64,000 bases of DNA, taken from Antedon mediterranea. Taxonomy: Eukaryota; Echinodermata; Crinoidea; Comatulida; Antedonidae. A model generated the notes under the pieces. That model did no database searches, was not told the origin of the DNA, and worked only from the letters and a program-made list of their open reading frames with translations. The translations under genes were made by a program, and so were the position numbers. This document shows, in pieces, positions 10,418-23,873 of the stretch (position 1 is its first letter; each line of letters starts with the position of its first letter). The stretch covers positions 25,170,070 to 25,234,069 of the forward strand of contig NC_092671.1 in the NCBI RefSeq assembly GCF_964355755.1. Reading direction: 5' to 3'.

Positions 10418-12271
10418 TCAATTACGTAAGTCTGGAATTTGAACATTAAACAGAATGTTTCCTGTAGTATTTGTAGGTTCTTTCTGGCTGGTTTTCGGAT
10501 ATGTTGGCATTCGTACAGCAGCGACGCTTTTTCTTCTAGTTTTCTCATCCTCATCTGCAGATTCGTCCAGAAGTGATTGTCGTCTGATGAATAATCCACT
10601 GCTCTTTCTGCGTGTTCTTGATGATGTTTGTTGGACGGGTAACGACGTTCGTGGTTGGGTTGGTGACGACATTTGTGGAGGACGAGGCGTCAATGGTGGA
10701 CGCGCTAATGACGAGATGTTGGGAGGGTTTGGTGTGGATGTACTGTGTCGCCGCCTGTGGACTTTTGATAAACTAGGAGAAGCAGTCATTGGTCTTGCAT
10801 TAGGTAATCCTTTTTGAGTGACAATGTCCCGAGGTGTCATGGGTCGAGAATTGTAGTCTGATTCTAATGACGTTTGTTTTCGTAAATTGCTCATGCTGTC
10901 TTTTCTCTGTGACGCTTCTTCCACTAGTTCCTGGTCGTGATGAAGGATTGGATTCAGGTGACAATTCTTCATCATAAAATAATTCTTCATCTTCACCGTC
11001 ACTCGAATAATACCCATTTCTTGATGATATTGGCATGTCCATAGAGGAACTTTGCGTTGTCATAGAAGTTCTGGAAAAAGACCTTTTTGAAACTGGGCTT
11101 GGTATTTTTGCAAAGTCAATCCGTGGCTTGTGTTCGTTCGACAGTTTAGTTGTGCTCCCTCCATTAAGTAACCCGTAAACGCGTTCAAGTTCATTTGTGA
11201 GTTTCATAATGACACAAAGGTCTTTACAGTGTTGCGCTTGTAACTGTTGTTCAAAGTATGTAATCTCCTCCTGCAGTTTATCCTCGTAGTATTGAACAAG
11301 TTTCTTTTTCATACGCACCATTTTGGACTTGAGCATCTTAGTGTCAACTGTGTCCTTTTCCTAAAAATAAACAAATGACATGACACTATCGGAAGGTTAG
11401 TTCAGAAGAATTTTTTGGCAGTTCACCAGATTCTCAGTGCTGTATCTAAACTTCTCCAGTATTATAAGATTATTTGGTTATATAACATCACATGTGTTTC
11501 ACATGTATCTCATATACTACCATAAACCTATCCTTACATGATGCAGGAGAACCACCTGATAGGCCGTATTACCACATATATGTCAAGAAATACAACACAG
11601 AGAATCGTGTGATAGTACACGATGAACAGATTCGACAGGTTTGTTGTTATTTTTACGTTGTCTGTTTAAAATTGAATTGAAAGTATTGATATCTAATGCT
11701 GTACCTTCTTTGAGCGATTCTTTAACACTTCCATACAACCAGTATGACGCTGCTCGATAGCGTATTCTATCGGTGTTTTACCAACCTATAATTAAAAAAC
11801 ATATATAGATCATACTTACTTAATACAAGAAAGAATTTGCCGCTGTTTTAGGGAATAATACATTTTAAAGGTGAAAATGCATTCAACTCAACAACAACTA
11901 ATTAGACTATACAAAATTGTGGAAAATGTTGTCGCTCTCAAATACTACTCTTTGAGTAGAGGGTTCATATTTAGATGTTTGCTCTGGTAATAAAGGACGA
12001 TGGAATTCTGCTTGTTTGGTTAGTACTGTAAGTGGCTTCAGGTGAATGATGGAAATATACCTCATTAGAGGTGACCCTTGCTAGAAGATGGTGAAGATGA
12101 CAAAGGCAAAGGCGACGACGATGAGGATACACGTTATGATAGGGCTAAAGTAAAAACAATTGATAATTTCCTGACTCTTAGCGTCCGGATCACAACCAAG
12201 TTTATTAAAAGTTTGACAACCTCTTCTTGTCTAGTCCACGATGCTATATGTAGAGCATTGACACCAATTGG
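10418..12271 (-). pseudogene. Ankyrin gene copy, unit 1 (exons 6-8, frameshifted)
   Basis: Minus-strand exons: exon 6 12,171-12,271, exon 7 11,705-11,785 and exon 8 from 11,360 down. Exon 6 has lost one T, shifting the frame, and its donor reads CAG|GA instead of CAG|GT. Exon 7 keeps VGKTPIEYAIEQRHTG and a normal donor. Exon 8 starts with the coiled-coil segment (KMVRMKKKLVQYYEDKLQEE) but lacks 41 bp present in the parental copy (near 34,150-34,190), so the normal frame stops at 10,800 after RPGTSGRSVTEKRQ. The original tail frame is still open downstream to 10,418 (SSGLFIRRQSLLDES, ending IPDLRN). Decay is recent because the rest is almost unchanged. Confidence 0.85.
11547..11638 (+). other. 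Plus-strand exon-like block inside ankyrin intron 7 (unit 1)
   Basis: A 92-base block bounded by ATGCAG and GACAG|GTTTG is open on the plus strand, antisense to the ankyrin gene: EPPDRPYYHIYVKKYNTENR then VIVHDEQIRQ. The phase would be 1 in, 0 out. The same block with the same splice signals is present in all four ankyrin units. No partner exons are recognised and the family is unknown. It may belong to an antisense gene or be a captured exon. Confidence 0.45.
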
Positions 12272-13582
12272 CTTAAAAGTAGATTAAGATGTTCAGAGTA
12301 TGGTAAAATTCGGTAGAATTCTCTCAGAATATTACTATTAGACCTACATACATATTGAAAGTTGCTTTTGAATATACCTTTGGAACCCCTTATAAATAAT
12401 TTATATTCCGTTTTTCAATTCTATTATTGTTAAGATAAAGCCATGCCTATTGTGTCGGCTCTTTTGGTGCTCCATAGAAACAAAAACACATTCTGGCACT
12501 TTAACCTTGAGTATGCAAAACAGTGTGATAAAAACGTTCAAGCAATGTTAAGGATTTATATTACTTTTTATATGATTGTCCGTTTGAGGCCTAATTCTAT
12601 GGTGTGCTATCCATGATAAAGTTAGTTAACACAAAATGACGCTATCTATTGATTGCCAATTTGAATTGCAAGATGGTTGTAGTATTTCCCAAAGGGCATA
12701 ATAACGTATTGCGTTTAAGTCTTATGTTATATATTATATTTTTAACATCTATATCATCTCCATAATTTTGAAGTTAAATGCATTAGTTAATTATTATGGA
12801 TAAAGAATTATTATTTCTATAATGTTGAACAATCTATTATGTAAACGATGGTTTATGAAAAAGAAACAAACCATGAACGCAGCAGTTATATTTACAAGAT
12901 ACTAATATTCATGTCGGAACATGAGAGATTTTTTAAAATGAAATTTCCTGCAGAAGATAATGCATTATTGTATTCCTTAAATTTAAATTTAAATACATTA
13001 GTAATTAAAGAATGAGAATTATTTCAATGGTTCTTAAAAGTGCATATGGGTCTAAAAACGTATTGTAATCGGTATACAATGTAAATCATTGTATAATATT
13101 AATTATAATAATTTTGTTGTTTTTAACAATAATTGTATTGTTATTGGAATGGTAACCATCTGGTAACAGTACACTCAAGGAAGTAAAGAACTTCTTGAGC
13201 TACATCTTTAATATCAATATTAAAAGTTCATTACGTCAGTTTATTTCCTTATAAATTGTTCAGTTTCAATATTGAATATTATTGATTAAAGCATAGGTAG
13301 ATACATGGAGGACCCACCTCGGGCCCCTTATTTCTCATCCTAGTTTGTGGTACACCATCATCCTTAAAAGAGAAGTAAGCTGAGAATATCTCGAATACCA
13401 TCCAAAACATTGATACATTCTTCCTTTTAAGAAATTAGGCTACATGGTGTATTGGAAACTATTTTTTTACTAATATTTAAAATGAAACAGAAGAATATAA
13501 TACTACATTGCAGAACAGTCCAAATACAGATGTGTATCGCATCATCTAATTCATAAATAATAGACAATAATAATTCAGTTTA

Positions 13583-15025
13583 CTAGATGGTACGCTCGCT
13601 TCGCTCGCGTACCATCTAGGTCGTGCCCACAGATGGTTCTCGAATACATAATAATTTCAGCGTTAAAAAACTGGCGATTTCAAATGTACGTACAATAATA
13701 CATGTCGTTTACAGGAACGAAAATAGACACTGATTTATGTACTCAAACTAAAATTAGCACCCTCAGAATTACTTCCGAAAGAGAAACTTGTCACAAAATG
13801 AGACCAATTGTTTAAGTCAAATTTAAACAAACTTAATTTGTGTTTTGTATGTAACATTAGGGGTGAGGGATGGGGAAGAAGAGGATGGGTGCAAAGAGGA
13901 ACAATTTTTAAATATATTAAATATATTCTTTATCCATTTAGTAACGAAATATTAATTGTTTTCATGTTTTACAAATAATATATCACTAAACACAGTAAAA
14001 CATTGCTATGTAATACTTTGTTGAAACTATCACCGTCCTAGTCGATTGAAATAGTATAGTACATGTAACGATACATCACTACGACGTGTATGTTTATATA
14101 ATGTAAAACAATTTGTGAAAACCACCTCTATTCGGGGAAAATCATAAAATCGATTTAATCGTCAATAAAAATTAAATTATCTAACTCAACTTTATTAGTA
14201 GGCCTAATGGTTTTCAATTGTTTCTTAGAGCCAATTCATACTTAAGTTGGTTCCTACCCTACCCACCAAAGTTGTTCTGCGTTTAGGGGATTTGATGCAC
14301 CGTAGGCCTATCCTCTACTGGCTTTACAACGCTACTCATGCCAGTGAGGGAAGGGTGATGATGTGGGTGGTTTAAATGCAATAATAAAGATTTGTACATA
14401 ATATACGGCGACTGAAAACGCTAGCTCATTATCAGTTAAAAAAATTATATCCAACCTCTGCAGCACAGATTGAAAAAAAAAATGGATCGAATTTCTGTTA
14501 TGAGTATATACAGTGCTTGCCTTTACGACGCCTGAGGGAATAGACACTTGTGGAACAGAGATTGGAATGTTCCATTCATCGCAAATCAATACATTTGTAT
14601 AAACGTATATTAAATCTATCAAAATAGTATTTAAAAAAAAAATCGGCCTGTCTTCAACATTATGATGCTGTACTCGAGCTGTTCAACCGGTTTTCAGCCA
14701 TTAAAAACAATTATCGTAGGAGGAGATAGGAAAATGCGAAGCATCCTCGTATTATTGTCTGCGGGTATTTTTCAAGACGGACATCCATTAGACAGTGTAT
14801 ACCACGATCGAAAAACACCCCTATTTGGGGCAAATCGTTGAACCTAAATTCGTTTTAATCGTCAATAACTAATTATCGAACTCAATTTAATTAGTAAACA
14901 GGGTTACATCTGGTGGTTAAAATCAGTACCGAAAGTACGAACCAACTTTATATACCATCGAGTAAACATTCTAGAAATAACGCGCGATTTACCGAATTTT
15001 GCCCTTACGTAAATTTATATATAGA
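13583..15025 (-). mobile_element. Non-autonomous Helitron (copy in unit 2)
   Basis: Same element, ends and 3' hairpin as at 7,692-9,134 and at the same position within the unit. It was copied with the tandem unit rather than by a second transposition. Confidence 0.92.
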
Positions 15026-16308
15026 TAAGGTGCACTATGCTAAAAGCAAATGAGCTTATCATTGAAAAGGAAAATGGCAGAGAAAAATATGGAGTTAAAA
15101 GGGTGAATTTTTAAACTTGCATTAAAATTATCAATTGAAGTTTCCTGTCAAATAGAGATAGGTAAACAATTCCAAGGGAAGAAATGGGCCCAAGAAAAAA
15201 ATGAAAACCATAATGCATAGCGATGCTTTGTTGAAAGTATAATTTCTTAACCTTAAGTATGTTAAGAATTTTGCAACTTAAAGTATGTAGCGATATGTTC
15301 AGGTATTTTACATGTAACAATTTCTACATTATTTTAATACAAAATGTAAATAAACATTGTAAAAATATTTATTATGTCCAACCAAGTTTACTGTGTAAAT
15401 CATGCTGTTTACATATTATTCTATCGTAAGCCTATCGTAGACCAGCACAGACAATGATAAATAAAAATAACAAAATAATCACCGAAAACTTAATTTAGCA
15501 AAAAAATGCCTACATAGGAGTAACATTTACTTATTGTTTCTTTGATAAGAATACAGTCTGTAAAATCAAAACACTGCAATTCATTTCAATGTGAAAACAA
15601 AATACTAATATTTAATATCTGATAAATGTTGTTGTTGGGATTAACAGTACAGTATATACATTTCGGTACCAACGTTAAACCATAAGTAATAATTAATTAT
15701 TACTCTATGGTTAAAAAAAAACAATATAAATATAAACAGTTCTATTATACAGTTAAATATTACTACTCTTACTATACTATTTATTGCGCCATCAAATTTG
15801 CTCGATTTACAAAAAAAACCGCATGTCAAGGTTTGAAAATCTGTAAAGAAATATGATAAAATGTGTCCCGAATAACCTGGAGCCTACTTCAACGAAGGAC
15901 TTGCAACTGGATGATAACACTGGTGGCTTGAACCCAACATCTTAATTATTGTCTAAGTATCATGGAAAATTTCAAAATGCAATGTGACGATGTTTTTTAC
16001 CCGAAGTTGTATATGTAACGGAAAATATTAATTCTGAAAAACGACACTTAAAAGATACAGTACAGGTGATTATAGCATTCGTATATCAACTTATGGATCA
16101 ATCAATCATTGCCTATCAATAGTAGCACAGTGATTTGCGATAAAAAAAAATTACACTATAGCTCTGCTATACAATTAAGTAAATATTACAATTTCTAATA
16201 CGCTAATGAACTAAAATTGTCTTGCGGTAGTGCATGAGTCATCTAGCCTAGTGTGTTGTAATCTCTATGAGTTAACACATTTTGCCACCCATGTCACCCT
16301 GATTCGTG

Positions 16309-18162
16309 TCAATTACGTAAGTCTGGAATTGGAACATTAAACAGAATGTTTCCTGTAGTATTTGTAGGTTCTTTCTGGCTGGTTTTCGGATATGTTGGCA
16401 TTCGTACAGCAGCGACGCTTTTTCTTCTAGTTTTCTCATCCTCATCTGCAGATTCGTCCAGAAGTGATTGTCGTCTGATGAATAATCCACTGCTCTTTCT
16501 GCGTGTTCTTGATGATGTTTGTTGGACGGGTAACGACGTTCGTGGTTGGGTTGGTGACGACATTTGTGGAGGACGAGGCGTCAATGGTGGACGCGCTAAT
16601 GACGAGATGTTGGGAGGGTTTGGTGTGGATGTACTGTGTCGCCGCCTGTGGACTTTTGATAAACTAGGAGAAGCAGTCATTGGTCTTGCATTAGGTAATC
16701 CTTTTTGAGTGACAATGTCCCGAGGTGTCATGGGTCGAGAATTGTAGTCTGATTCTAATGACGTTTGTTTTCGTAAATTGCTCATGCTGTCTTTTCTCTG
16801 TGACGCTTCTTCCACTAGTTCCTGGTCGTGATGAAGGATTGGATTCAGGTGACAATTCTTCATCATAAAATAATTCTTCATCTTCACCGTCACTCGAATA
16901 ATACCCATTTCTTGATGATATTGGCATGTCCATAGAGGAACTTTGCGTTGTCATAGAAGTTCTGGAAAAAGACCTTTTTGAAACTGGGCTTGGTATTTTT
17001 GCAAAGTCAATCCGTGGCTTGTGTTCGTTCGACAGTTTAGTTGTGCTCCCTCCATTAAGTAACCCGTAAACGCGTTCAAGTTCATTTGTGAGTTTCATAA
17101 TGACACAAAGGTCTTTACAGTGTTGCGCTTGTAACTGTTGTTCAAAGTATGTAATCTCCTCCTGCAGTTTATCCTCGTAGTATTGAACAAGTTTCTTTTT
17201 CATACGCACCATTTTGGACTTGAGCATCTTAGTGTCAACTGTGTCCTTTTCCTAAAAATAAACAAATGACATGACACTATCGGAAGGTTAGTTCAGAAGA
17301 ATTTTTTGGCAGTTCACCAGATTCTCAGTGCTGTATCTAAACTTCTCCAGTATTATAAGATTATTTGGTTATATAACATCACATGTGTTTCACATGTATC
17401 TCATATACTACCATAAACCTATCCTTACATGATGCAGGAGAACCACCTGATAGGCCGTATTACCACATATATGTCAAGAAATACAACACAGAGAATCGTG
17501 TGATAGTACACGATGAACAGATTCGACAGGTTTGTTGTTATTTTTACGTTGTCTGTTTAAAATTGAATTGAAAGTATTGATATCTAATGCTGTACCTTCT
17601 TTGAGCGATTCTTTAACACTTCCATACAACCAGTATGACGCTGCTCGATAGCGTATTCTATCGGTGTTTTACCAACCTATAATTAAAAAACATATATAGA
17701 TCATACTTACTTAATACAAGAAAGAATTTGCCGCTGTTTTAGGGAATAATACATTTTAAAGGTGAAAATGCATTCAACTCAACAACAACTAATTAGACTA
17801 TACAAAATTGTGGAAAATGTTGTCGCTCTCAAATACTACTCTTTGAGTAGAGGGTTCATATTTAGATGTTTGCTCTGGTAATAAAGGACGATGGAATTCT
17901 GCTTGTTTGGTTAGTACTGTAAGTGGCTTCAGGTGAATGATGGAAATATACCTCATTAGAGGTGACCCTTGCTAGAAGATGGTGAAGATGACAAAGGCAA
18001 AGGCGACGACGATGAGGATACACGTTATGATAGGGCTAAAGTAAAAACAATTGATAATTTCCTGACTCTTAGCGTCCGGATCACAACCAAGTTTATTAAA
18101 AGTTTGACAACCTCTTCTTGTCTAGTCCACGATGCTATATGTAGAGCATTGACACCAATTGG
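16309..18162 (-). pseudogene. Ankyrin gene copy, unit 2 (exons 6-8, frameshifted)
   Basis: Exons: 6 at 18,062-18,162, 7 at 17,596-17,676, 8 from 17,251 down with the premature stop at 16,691 and the out-of-frame tail to 16,309. It carries exactly the lesions of unit 1: one base lost in exon 6, exon 6 donor GT changed to GA, and 41 bp lost in exon 8. The one residue difference noticed from unit 1 lies in an antisense/overlapping frame (K to Q context). Confidence 0.85.
17438..17529 (+). other. Plus-strand exon-like block inside ankyrin intron 7 (unit 2)
   Basis: Identical in sequence and splice context to the block at 11,547-11,638. Confidence 0.45.
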
Positions 18163-21100
18163 CTTAAAAGTAGATTAAGATGTTCAGAGTATGGTAAAAT
18201 TCGGTAGAATTCTCTCAGAATATTACTATTAGACCTACATACATATTGAAAGTTGCTTTTGAATATACCTTTGGAACCCCTTATGAATAATTTATATTCC
18301 GTTTTTCAATCCTATTATTGTTAAGATAAAGCCATGCATATTGTGTCGGCTCTTTTGGTGCTCCATAGAAACAAAAACACATTCTGGCACTTTAACCTTG
18401 AGTATGCAAAACAGTGTGATAAAAACGTTCAAGCAATGTTTTTTATATGATTGTCCGCTTGAGGCCTAATTCTATGGTGTGCTATCCATGATAAAGTTAG
18501 TTAACACAAAATGACGCTATCTATTGATTGCCAATTTGAATTGCAAGATGGTTGTAGTGTTTCCCAAAGGGCATAATAACGTATTGCGTTTAAGTCTTAT
18601 GTTATATATTATATTTTTAATATTTATATCATCTCCATAATTTTGAAGTTAAATGCATTAGTTAGTTATTATGGATAAAGAATTATTATTTCTATAATGT
18701 TGAACAATCTATTATGTAAACGATGGTTTATGAAAAAGAAACAAACCATGAACGCAGCAGTTATATTTACAAGATACTAATATTCATGTCGGAACATGAG
18801 AGATTTTTTAAAATGAAATTTCCTGCAGAAGATAATGCATTATTGTATTCCTTAAATTTAAATTTAAATACATTAGTAATTAAAGAATGAGAATTATTTC
18901 AATGGTTCTTAGAAGTACATATGGGTCTAAAAACGTATTGTAATCGGTATACAATGTAAATCATTGTATAATATTAATTATAATAATTTTGTTGTTTTTA
19001 ACAATAATTGTATTGTTATTGGAATGGTAACCATCTGGTAACAGTACACTCAAGGAAGTAAAGAACTTCTTGAGCTACATCTTTAATATCAATATATCAA
19101 TATTAAAAGTTCATTACGTCAGTTTATTTCCTTATAAATTGTTCAGTTTCATTATTGAATATTATTGATTAAAGCATAGGTAGATACAAGGAGGACCCAC
19201 CTCGGGCCCCTTATTTCTCATCCTAGTTTGTGGTACACCATCATCCTTAAAAGAGAAGTAAGCTGAGAATATCTCGAATACCATCCAAAACATTGATACA
19301 TTCTTCCTTTTAAGAAATTAGGCTACATGGTGTATTGGAAACTATTTTTTACTAATATTTAAAATGAAACAGAAGAATATAATACTAGATTGCAGAACAG
19401 TCCAAATACAGATGTGTATTGCATCATCTAATTCATAAATAATAGACAATAATAATTCAGTTTATAAGGTGCACTATGCTAAAAGCAAATGAGCTTATCA
19501 TTGAAAAGGAAAATGGCAGAGAAAAATATGGAGTTAAAAGGGTGAATTTTTAAACTTGCATTAAAATTATCAATTGAAGTTTCCTGTCAAATAGAGATAG
19601 GTAAACAATTCCAAGGGAAGAAATGGGCCCAAGGAAAAAATGAAAACCATAATGCATAGCGATGCTTTGTTGAAAGTATAAATTCTTAACCTTAAGTATG
19701 TTAAGAATTTTGCAACTTAAAGTATGTAGCGATATGTTCAGGCATTTTACATGTAACAAACTTCTACATTATTTGAATACAAAATGTAAATAAACATTGT
19801 AAAAATATTTATTATGTCCAACCAAGTTTACTGTGTAAATCATGCTGTTTACATATTATTCTATCGTAAGCCTATCGTAGACCAGCACAGACAATGATAA
19901 ATAAAAATAACAAAATAATCACCGAAAACTTAATTTAGCAAAAAAATGCCTACATAGGAGTAACATTTACTTATTGTTTCTTTGATAAGAATACAGTCTG
20001 TAAAATCAAAACACTGCAATTCATTTCAATGTGAAAACAAAATACTAATATTTAATATCTGATAAATGATGTTGTTGGGATTAACAGTACAGTATATACA
20101 TTTCGGTACCAACGTTAAACCATAAGTAATAATTAATTATTACTCTATGGTTAAAGTAAAACAATATAAATATAAACAGTTCTATTATACAGTTAAATAT
20201 TACTACTCTTACTATACCATTTATTGCGCCATCAAATTTGCTCGATTTACAAAAAAACCGCATGTCAAGGTTTGAAAATCTGTAAAGAAATATGATAAAA
20301 TGTGTCCCAAATAACCTGGAGCCTACTTCAACGAAGGACTTGCAACTGGATGATAACACTGGTGGCTTGAACCCAACATCTTAATTATTATCGAAGTATC
20401 ATGGAAAATTTCAAAATGCAATGTGACGATGTTTTTTACCCGAAGTTGTATATGTAACGGAAAATATTAATTCTGAAAAACGACACTTAAAAGATACAGT
20501 ACAGGTGATTATAGCACTTGTATATCAACTTATGGATCAATCAATCATTGCCTATCAATAGTAGCACAGTGATTTGCGATAAAAAAAATTACACTATAGC
20601 TCTGCTATACAATTAAGTAAATATTACAATTTCTAATACGCTAATGAACTAAAATTGTCTTGCGGTAGTGCATGAGTCATCTAGCCTAGTGTGTTGTAAT
20701 CTCTATGAGTTAACACATTTTGCCACCCATGTCACCCTGATTCGTGTCAATTACGTAAGTCTGGAATTGGAACATTAAACAGAATGTTTCCTGTAGTATT
20801 TGTAGGTTCTTTCTGGCTGGTTTTCGGATATGTTGGCATTCGTACAGCAGCGACGCTTTTTCTTCTAGTTTTCTCATCCTCATCTGCAGATTCGTCCAGA
20901 AGTGATTGTCGTCCGATGAATAATCCACTGCTCTTTCTGCGTGTTCTTGATGATGTTTGTTGGACGGGTAACGACGTTCGTGGTTGGGTTGGTGACGACA
21001 TTTGTGGAGGACGAGGCGTCAATGGTGGACGCGCTAATGACGAGATGTTGGGAGGGTTTGGTGTGGATGTACTGTGTCGCCGCCTGTGGACTTTTGATAA

Positions 21101-22787
21101 ACTAGGAGAAGCAGTCATTGGTCTTGCATTAGGTAATCCTTTTTGAGTGACAATGTCCCGAGGTGTCATGGGTCGAGAATTGTAGTCTGATTCTAATGAC
21201 GTTTGTTTTCGTAAATTGCTCATGCTGTCTTTTCTCTGTGACGCTTCTTCCACTAGTTCCTGGTCGTGATGAAGGATTGGATTCAGGTGACAATTCTTCA
21301 TCATAAAATAATTCTTCATCTTCACCGTCACTCGAATAATACCCATTTCTTGATGATATTGGCATGTCCATAGAGGAACTTTGCGTTGTCATAGAAGTTC
21401 TGGAAAAAGACCTTTTTGAAACTGGGCTTGGTATTTTTGCAAAGTCAATCCGTGGCTTGTGTTCGTTCGACAGTTTAGTTGTGCTCCCTCCATTAAGTAA
21501 CCCGTAAACGCGTTCAAGTTCATTTGTGAGTTTCATAATGACACAAAGGTCTTTACAGTGTTGCGCTTGTAACTGTTGTTCAAAGTATGTAATTTCCTCC
21601 TGCAGTTTATCCTCGTAGTATTGAACAACTTTCTTTTTCATACGCACCATTTTGGACTTGAGCACCTTAGTGTCAACTGTGTCCTTTTCCTAAAAATAAA
21701 CAAATGACATGACACTATCGGAAGGTTAGTTCAGAAGAATTTTTTGGCAGTTCACCAGATTCTCAGTGCTGTATCTAAACTTCTCCAGTATTATAAGATT
21801 ATTTGGTTATATAACATCACATGTGTTTCACATGTATCTCATATACTACCATAAACCTATCCTTACATGATGCAGGAGAACCACCTGATAGGCCGTATTA
21901 CCACATATATGTCAAGAAATACAACACAGAGAATCGTGTGGTAGTACACGATGAACAGTTTCGACAGGTTTGTTGTTATTTTTACGTTGTCTGTTTAAAA
22001 TTGAATTGAAAGTATTGATATCTAATGCTCTACCTTCTTTGAGCGATTTTTTAACACTTCCATACAACCAGTATGACGCTGCTCGATAGCGTATTCTATC
22101 GGTGTTTTACCAACCTATAATTAAAAAACATATATAGATCATACTTACTTAATACAAGAAAGAATTTGCCGCTGTTTTAGGGAATAATACATTTTAAAGG
22201 TGAAAATGCATTCAACTCAACAACAACTAATTAGACTATACAAAATGGTGGAAAATGTTGTCGCTCTCAAATACTACTCTTTGAGTAGAGGGTTCATATT
22301 TAGATGTTTGCTCTGGTAATAAAGGACGATGGAATTCTGCTTGTTTGGTTAGTACTGTAAGTGGCTTCAGGTGAATGATGGAAATATACTTCATTAGAGG
22401 TGACCCTTGCTAGAAGATGGTGAAGATGACGAAGGCAAAGGCGACGACGATGAGGATACACGTTATGATAGGGCTAAAGAAAAAACAATTGACAATTACC
22501 TGACTCTTAGCGTCCGGATCACAACCAAGTTTTATTAAAAGTTTGACAACCTCTTCTTGTCTAGTCCACGATGCTATATGTAGAGCATTGACACCAATTG
22601 GCTTAAAAGTAGATAAAGGTGTTCAGAGTATGGTAAAATTCGGTAGAATTCTCTCAAGAAATTTCTCAAGAATATTACTATTAGACCTACTTACATATTG
22701 AAAGTTGCTTTTGAATATACCTTTGGAACCCTTTATGAATAATCTTTATTCCGTTTTTCAATTCTATTATTGTTAACATGCCTAGAC
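18134..22787. repeat. Tandem unit 3 of the ankyrin 3' region (no Helitron)
   Basis: Homologous to units 1 and 2 but with many small differences and no Helitron: the target is intact near 19,461. At its right end it does not jump back into 3' flanking sequence but continues normally through intron 5 into exon 5. It is therefore the unit still joined to upstream exons 5 and 4. The stretch 18,163-20,746 has no gene-like content. Confidence 0.9.
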
Positions 22788-23435
22788 ACTGCAGTGCTAG
22801 TGACATGTTTGTCATTAATGGCGTCCCGTCTTTTGGGGAGTATCTAAGAAAATCTTTCTTTTCACTGTTACAGAGAAAGTCTGTTAGCAAAAATTAAATG
22901 ATAGAATGTATTATGGTATCATCATTTGAATCATCCAGGCTCCAGTACAAAATGATGGAGATCCTGAGATGATCTGATACCGTCTTTTGTGTCTGCCTTT
23001 TTATTTTAACTTATTTATGCAATAGATTTTTTAACTATGGACGTCCGTTTCCGAAATAAAGGTGAAATGAATGATTGAATGAATGCGCTTATGTAAAATA
23101 AATAATCATTAAAATCAGCTGAATCGACCAATAGGTTAATTTCTCTCACAACAATGCTTACCCAATGATTACAATTCAATAAAAATATGAATTATTAGGA
23201 ATTGATTTCTCTGTTTTTATTCTGCATGTATAGGCTAAGGTGTACATAATAACTAATGCTGAAAAATGTATTGTCAGAAATTATAAATACAAGTGGTTGA
23301 TTACTGCACAAGAGTCTCCTCATATTACTAAAATACCTTTATAACTTCATTTCCATCACACCCTGCGCCCACAAGGATTCTTGTTGCATCCGCGTTTCCA
23401 TTTCCAGCAGCGCACATTAAAGTAGTATATCCTTG
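20747..23435 (-). pseudogene. Ankyrin gene copy, unit 3 (exons 4-8, frameshifted)
   Basis: Minus-strand exons: 4 at 23,337-23,435, 5 at about 22,790-22,880 (one extra base relative to the parent), 6 at 22,500-22,601 (full length, donor CAG|GTAATT intact), 7 at 22,034-22,114, and 8 from 21,689 down. Exon 6 reads PIGVNALHIASWTRQEEVVK, a clean ankyrin repeat. Exon 8 has the same 41-bp deletion as units 1 and 2, giving the stop at 21,129; the relic tail runs to 20,747. Exons 1-3 are missing. It is less decayed than units 1 and 2, so it is the likely template for them. Confidence 0.82.
21876..21967 (+). other. Plus-strand exon-like block inside ankyrin intron 7 (unit 3)
   Basis: Third copy of the 92-base block. 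It stays open with two residue changes (I to V, I to F) relative to units 1 and 2, giving RVVVHDEQFRQ. Confidence 0.45.
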
Positions 23436-23873
23436 CTATTATTATGAACAAAAATAAGCACATTAAATGATTAGACATTTGATGTTACATGCGTCTTATC
23501 TTTTCGTGTGCATTGTGACGGAAAGTGAAGTAGATGAACATTACTGAAAAAAGTACAAAAGTGTAATGCAGTATTGTAATGGTAAAGTAGCTTTGCGTCA
23601 GAGTATTGAGTAATTGGTCAGATATTTTGCTGTAAATTGAGAATACTTGCAAAAAAAATACGCAAGTAATTCTCGGGTGGGCTCGAACCCAAGACCTTCA
23701 TAGTCCAGGAGTATTAGACTTTGAGGTAGAAATAAATATGCTAAAGCTGAATTTTTCAGGATAGGTCCCTAATGTTGTCTGAAACAACATCAGAAAGCTA
23801 CTCCACAGTAGTTATTAACATTTACAATCCTGTTGGTGCAGTAGGCCTACCCGCTGCTTAAGCGTGGTTCCCA

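Larger units (their letters stand above)
6352..12242. repeat. Tandem unit 1 of the ankyrin 3' region (5,891 bp)
   Basis: This is one full period of a head-to-tail duplication. It starts inside ankyrin exon 6 (GCTATATGTAG), runs through part of intron 5, jumps at TTAAGA into sequence that lies 3' of the gene, and continues through exons 8, 7 and 6 (minus strand). Unit 2 repeats it at a constant offset of 5,891; the only difference I noticed is one base near 10,440/16,331. The non-genic stretches 6,381-7,691 and 9,135-10,417 show no exon-like structure; they correspond to the 3' flank of the parental gene. Confidence 0.95.
12243..18133. repeat. Tandem unit 2 of the ankyrin 3' region (5,891 bp)
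   Basis: This is a near-perfect copy of unit 1, with every feature shifted by 5,891 bases. The intergenic parts 12,272-13,582 and 15,026-16,308 contain nothing gene-like. The extreme identity means either a very recent duplication or an assembly duplication. Confidence 0.95.

Noticed and set aside
10455-10817. Plus-strand 120-residue frame, repeated in all units (also 16,346, 20,784; shorter at 33,675)
   Set aside because: Antisense shadow of the Ser/Arg/Pro-rich ankyrin tail exon. The composition is the complement of that coding sequence, and the frame is shortened in the parental unit.
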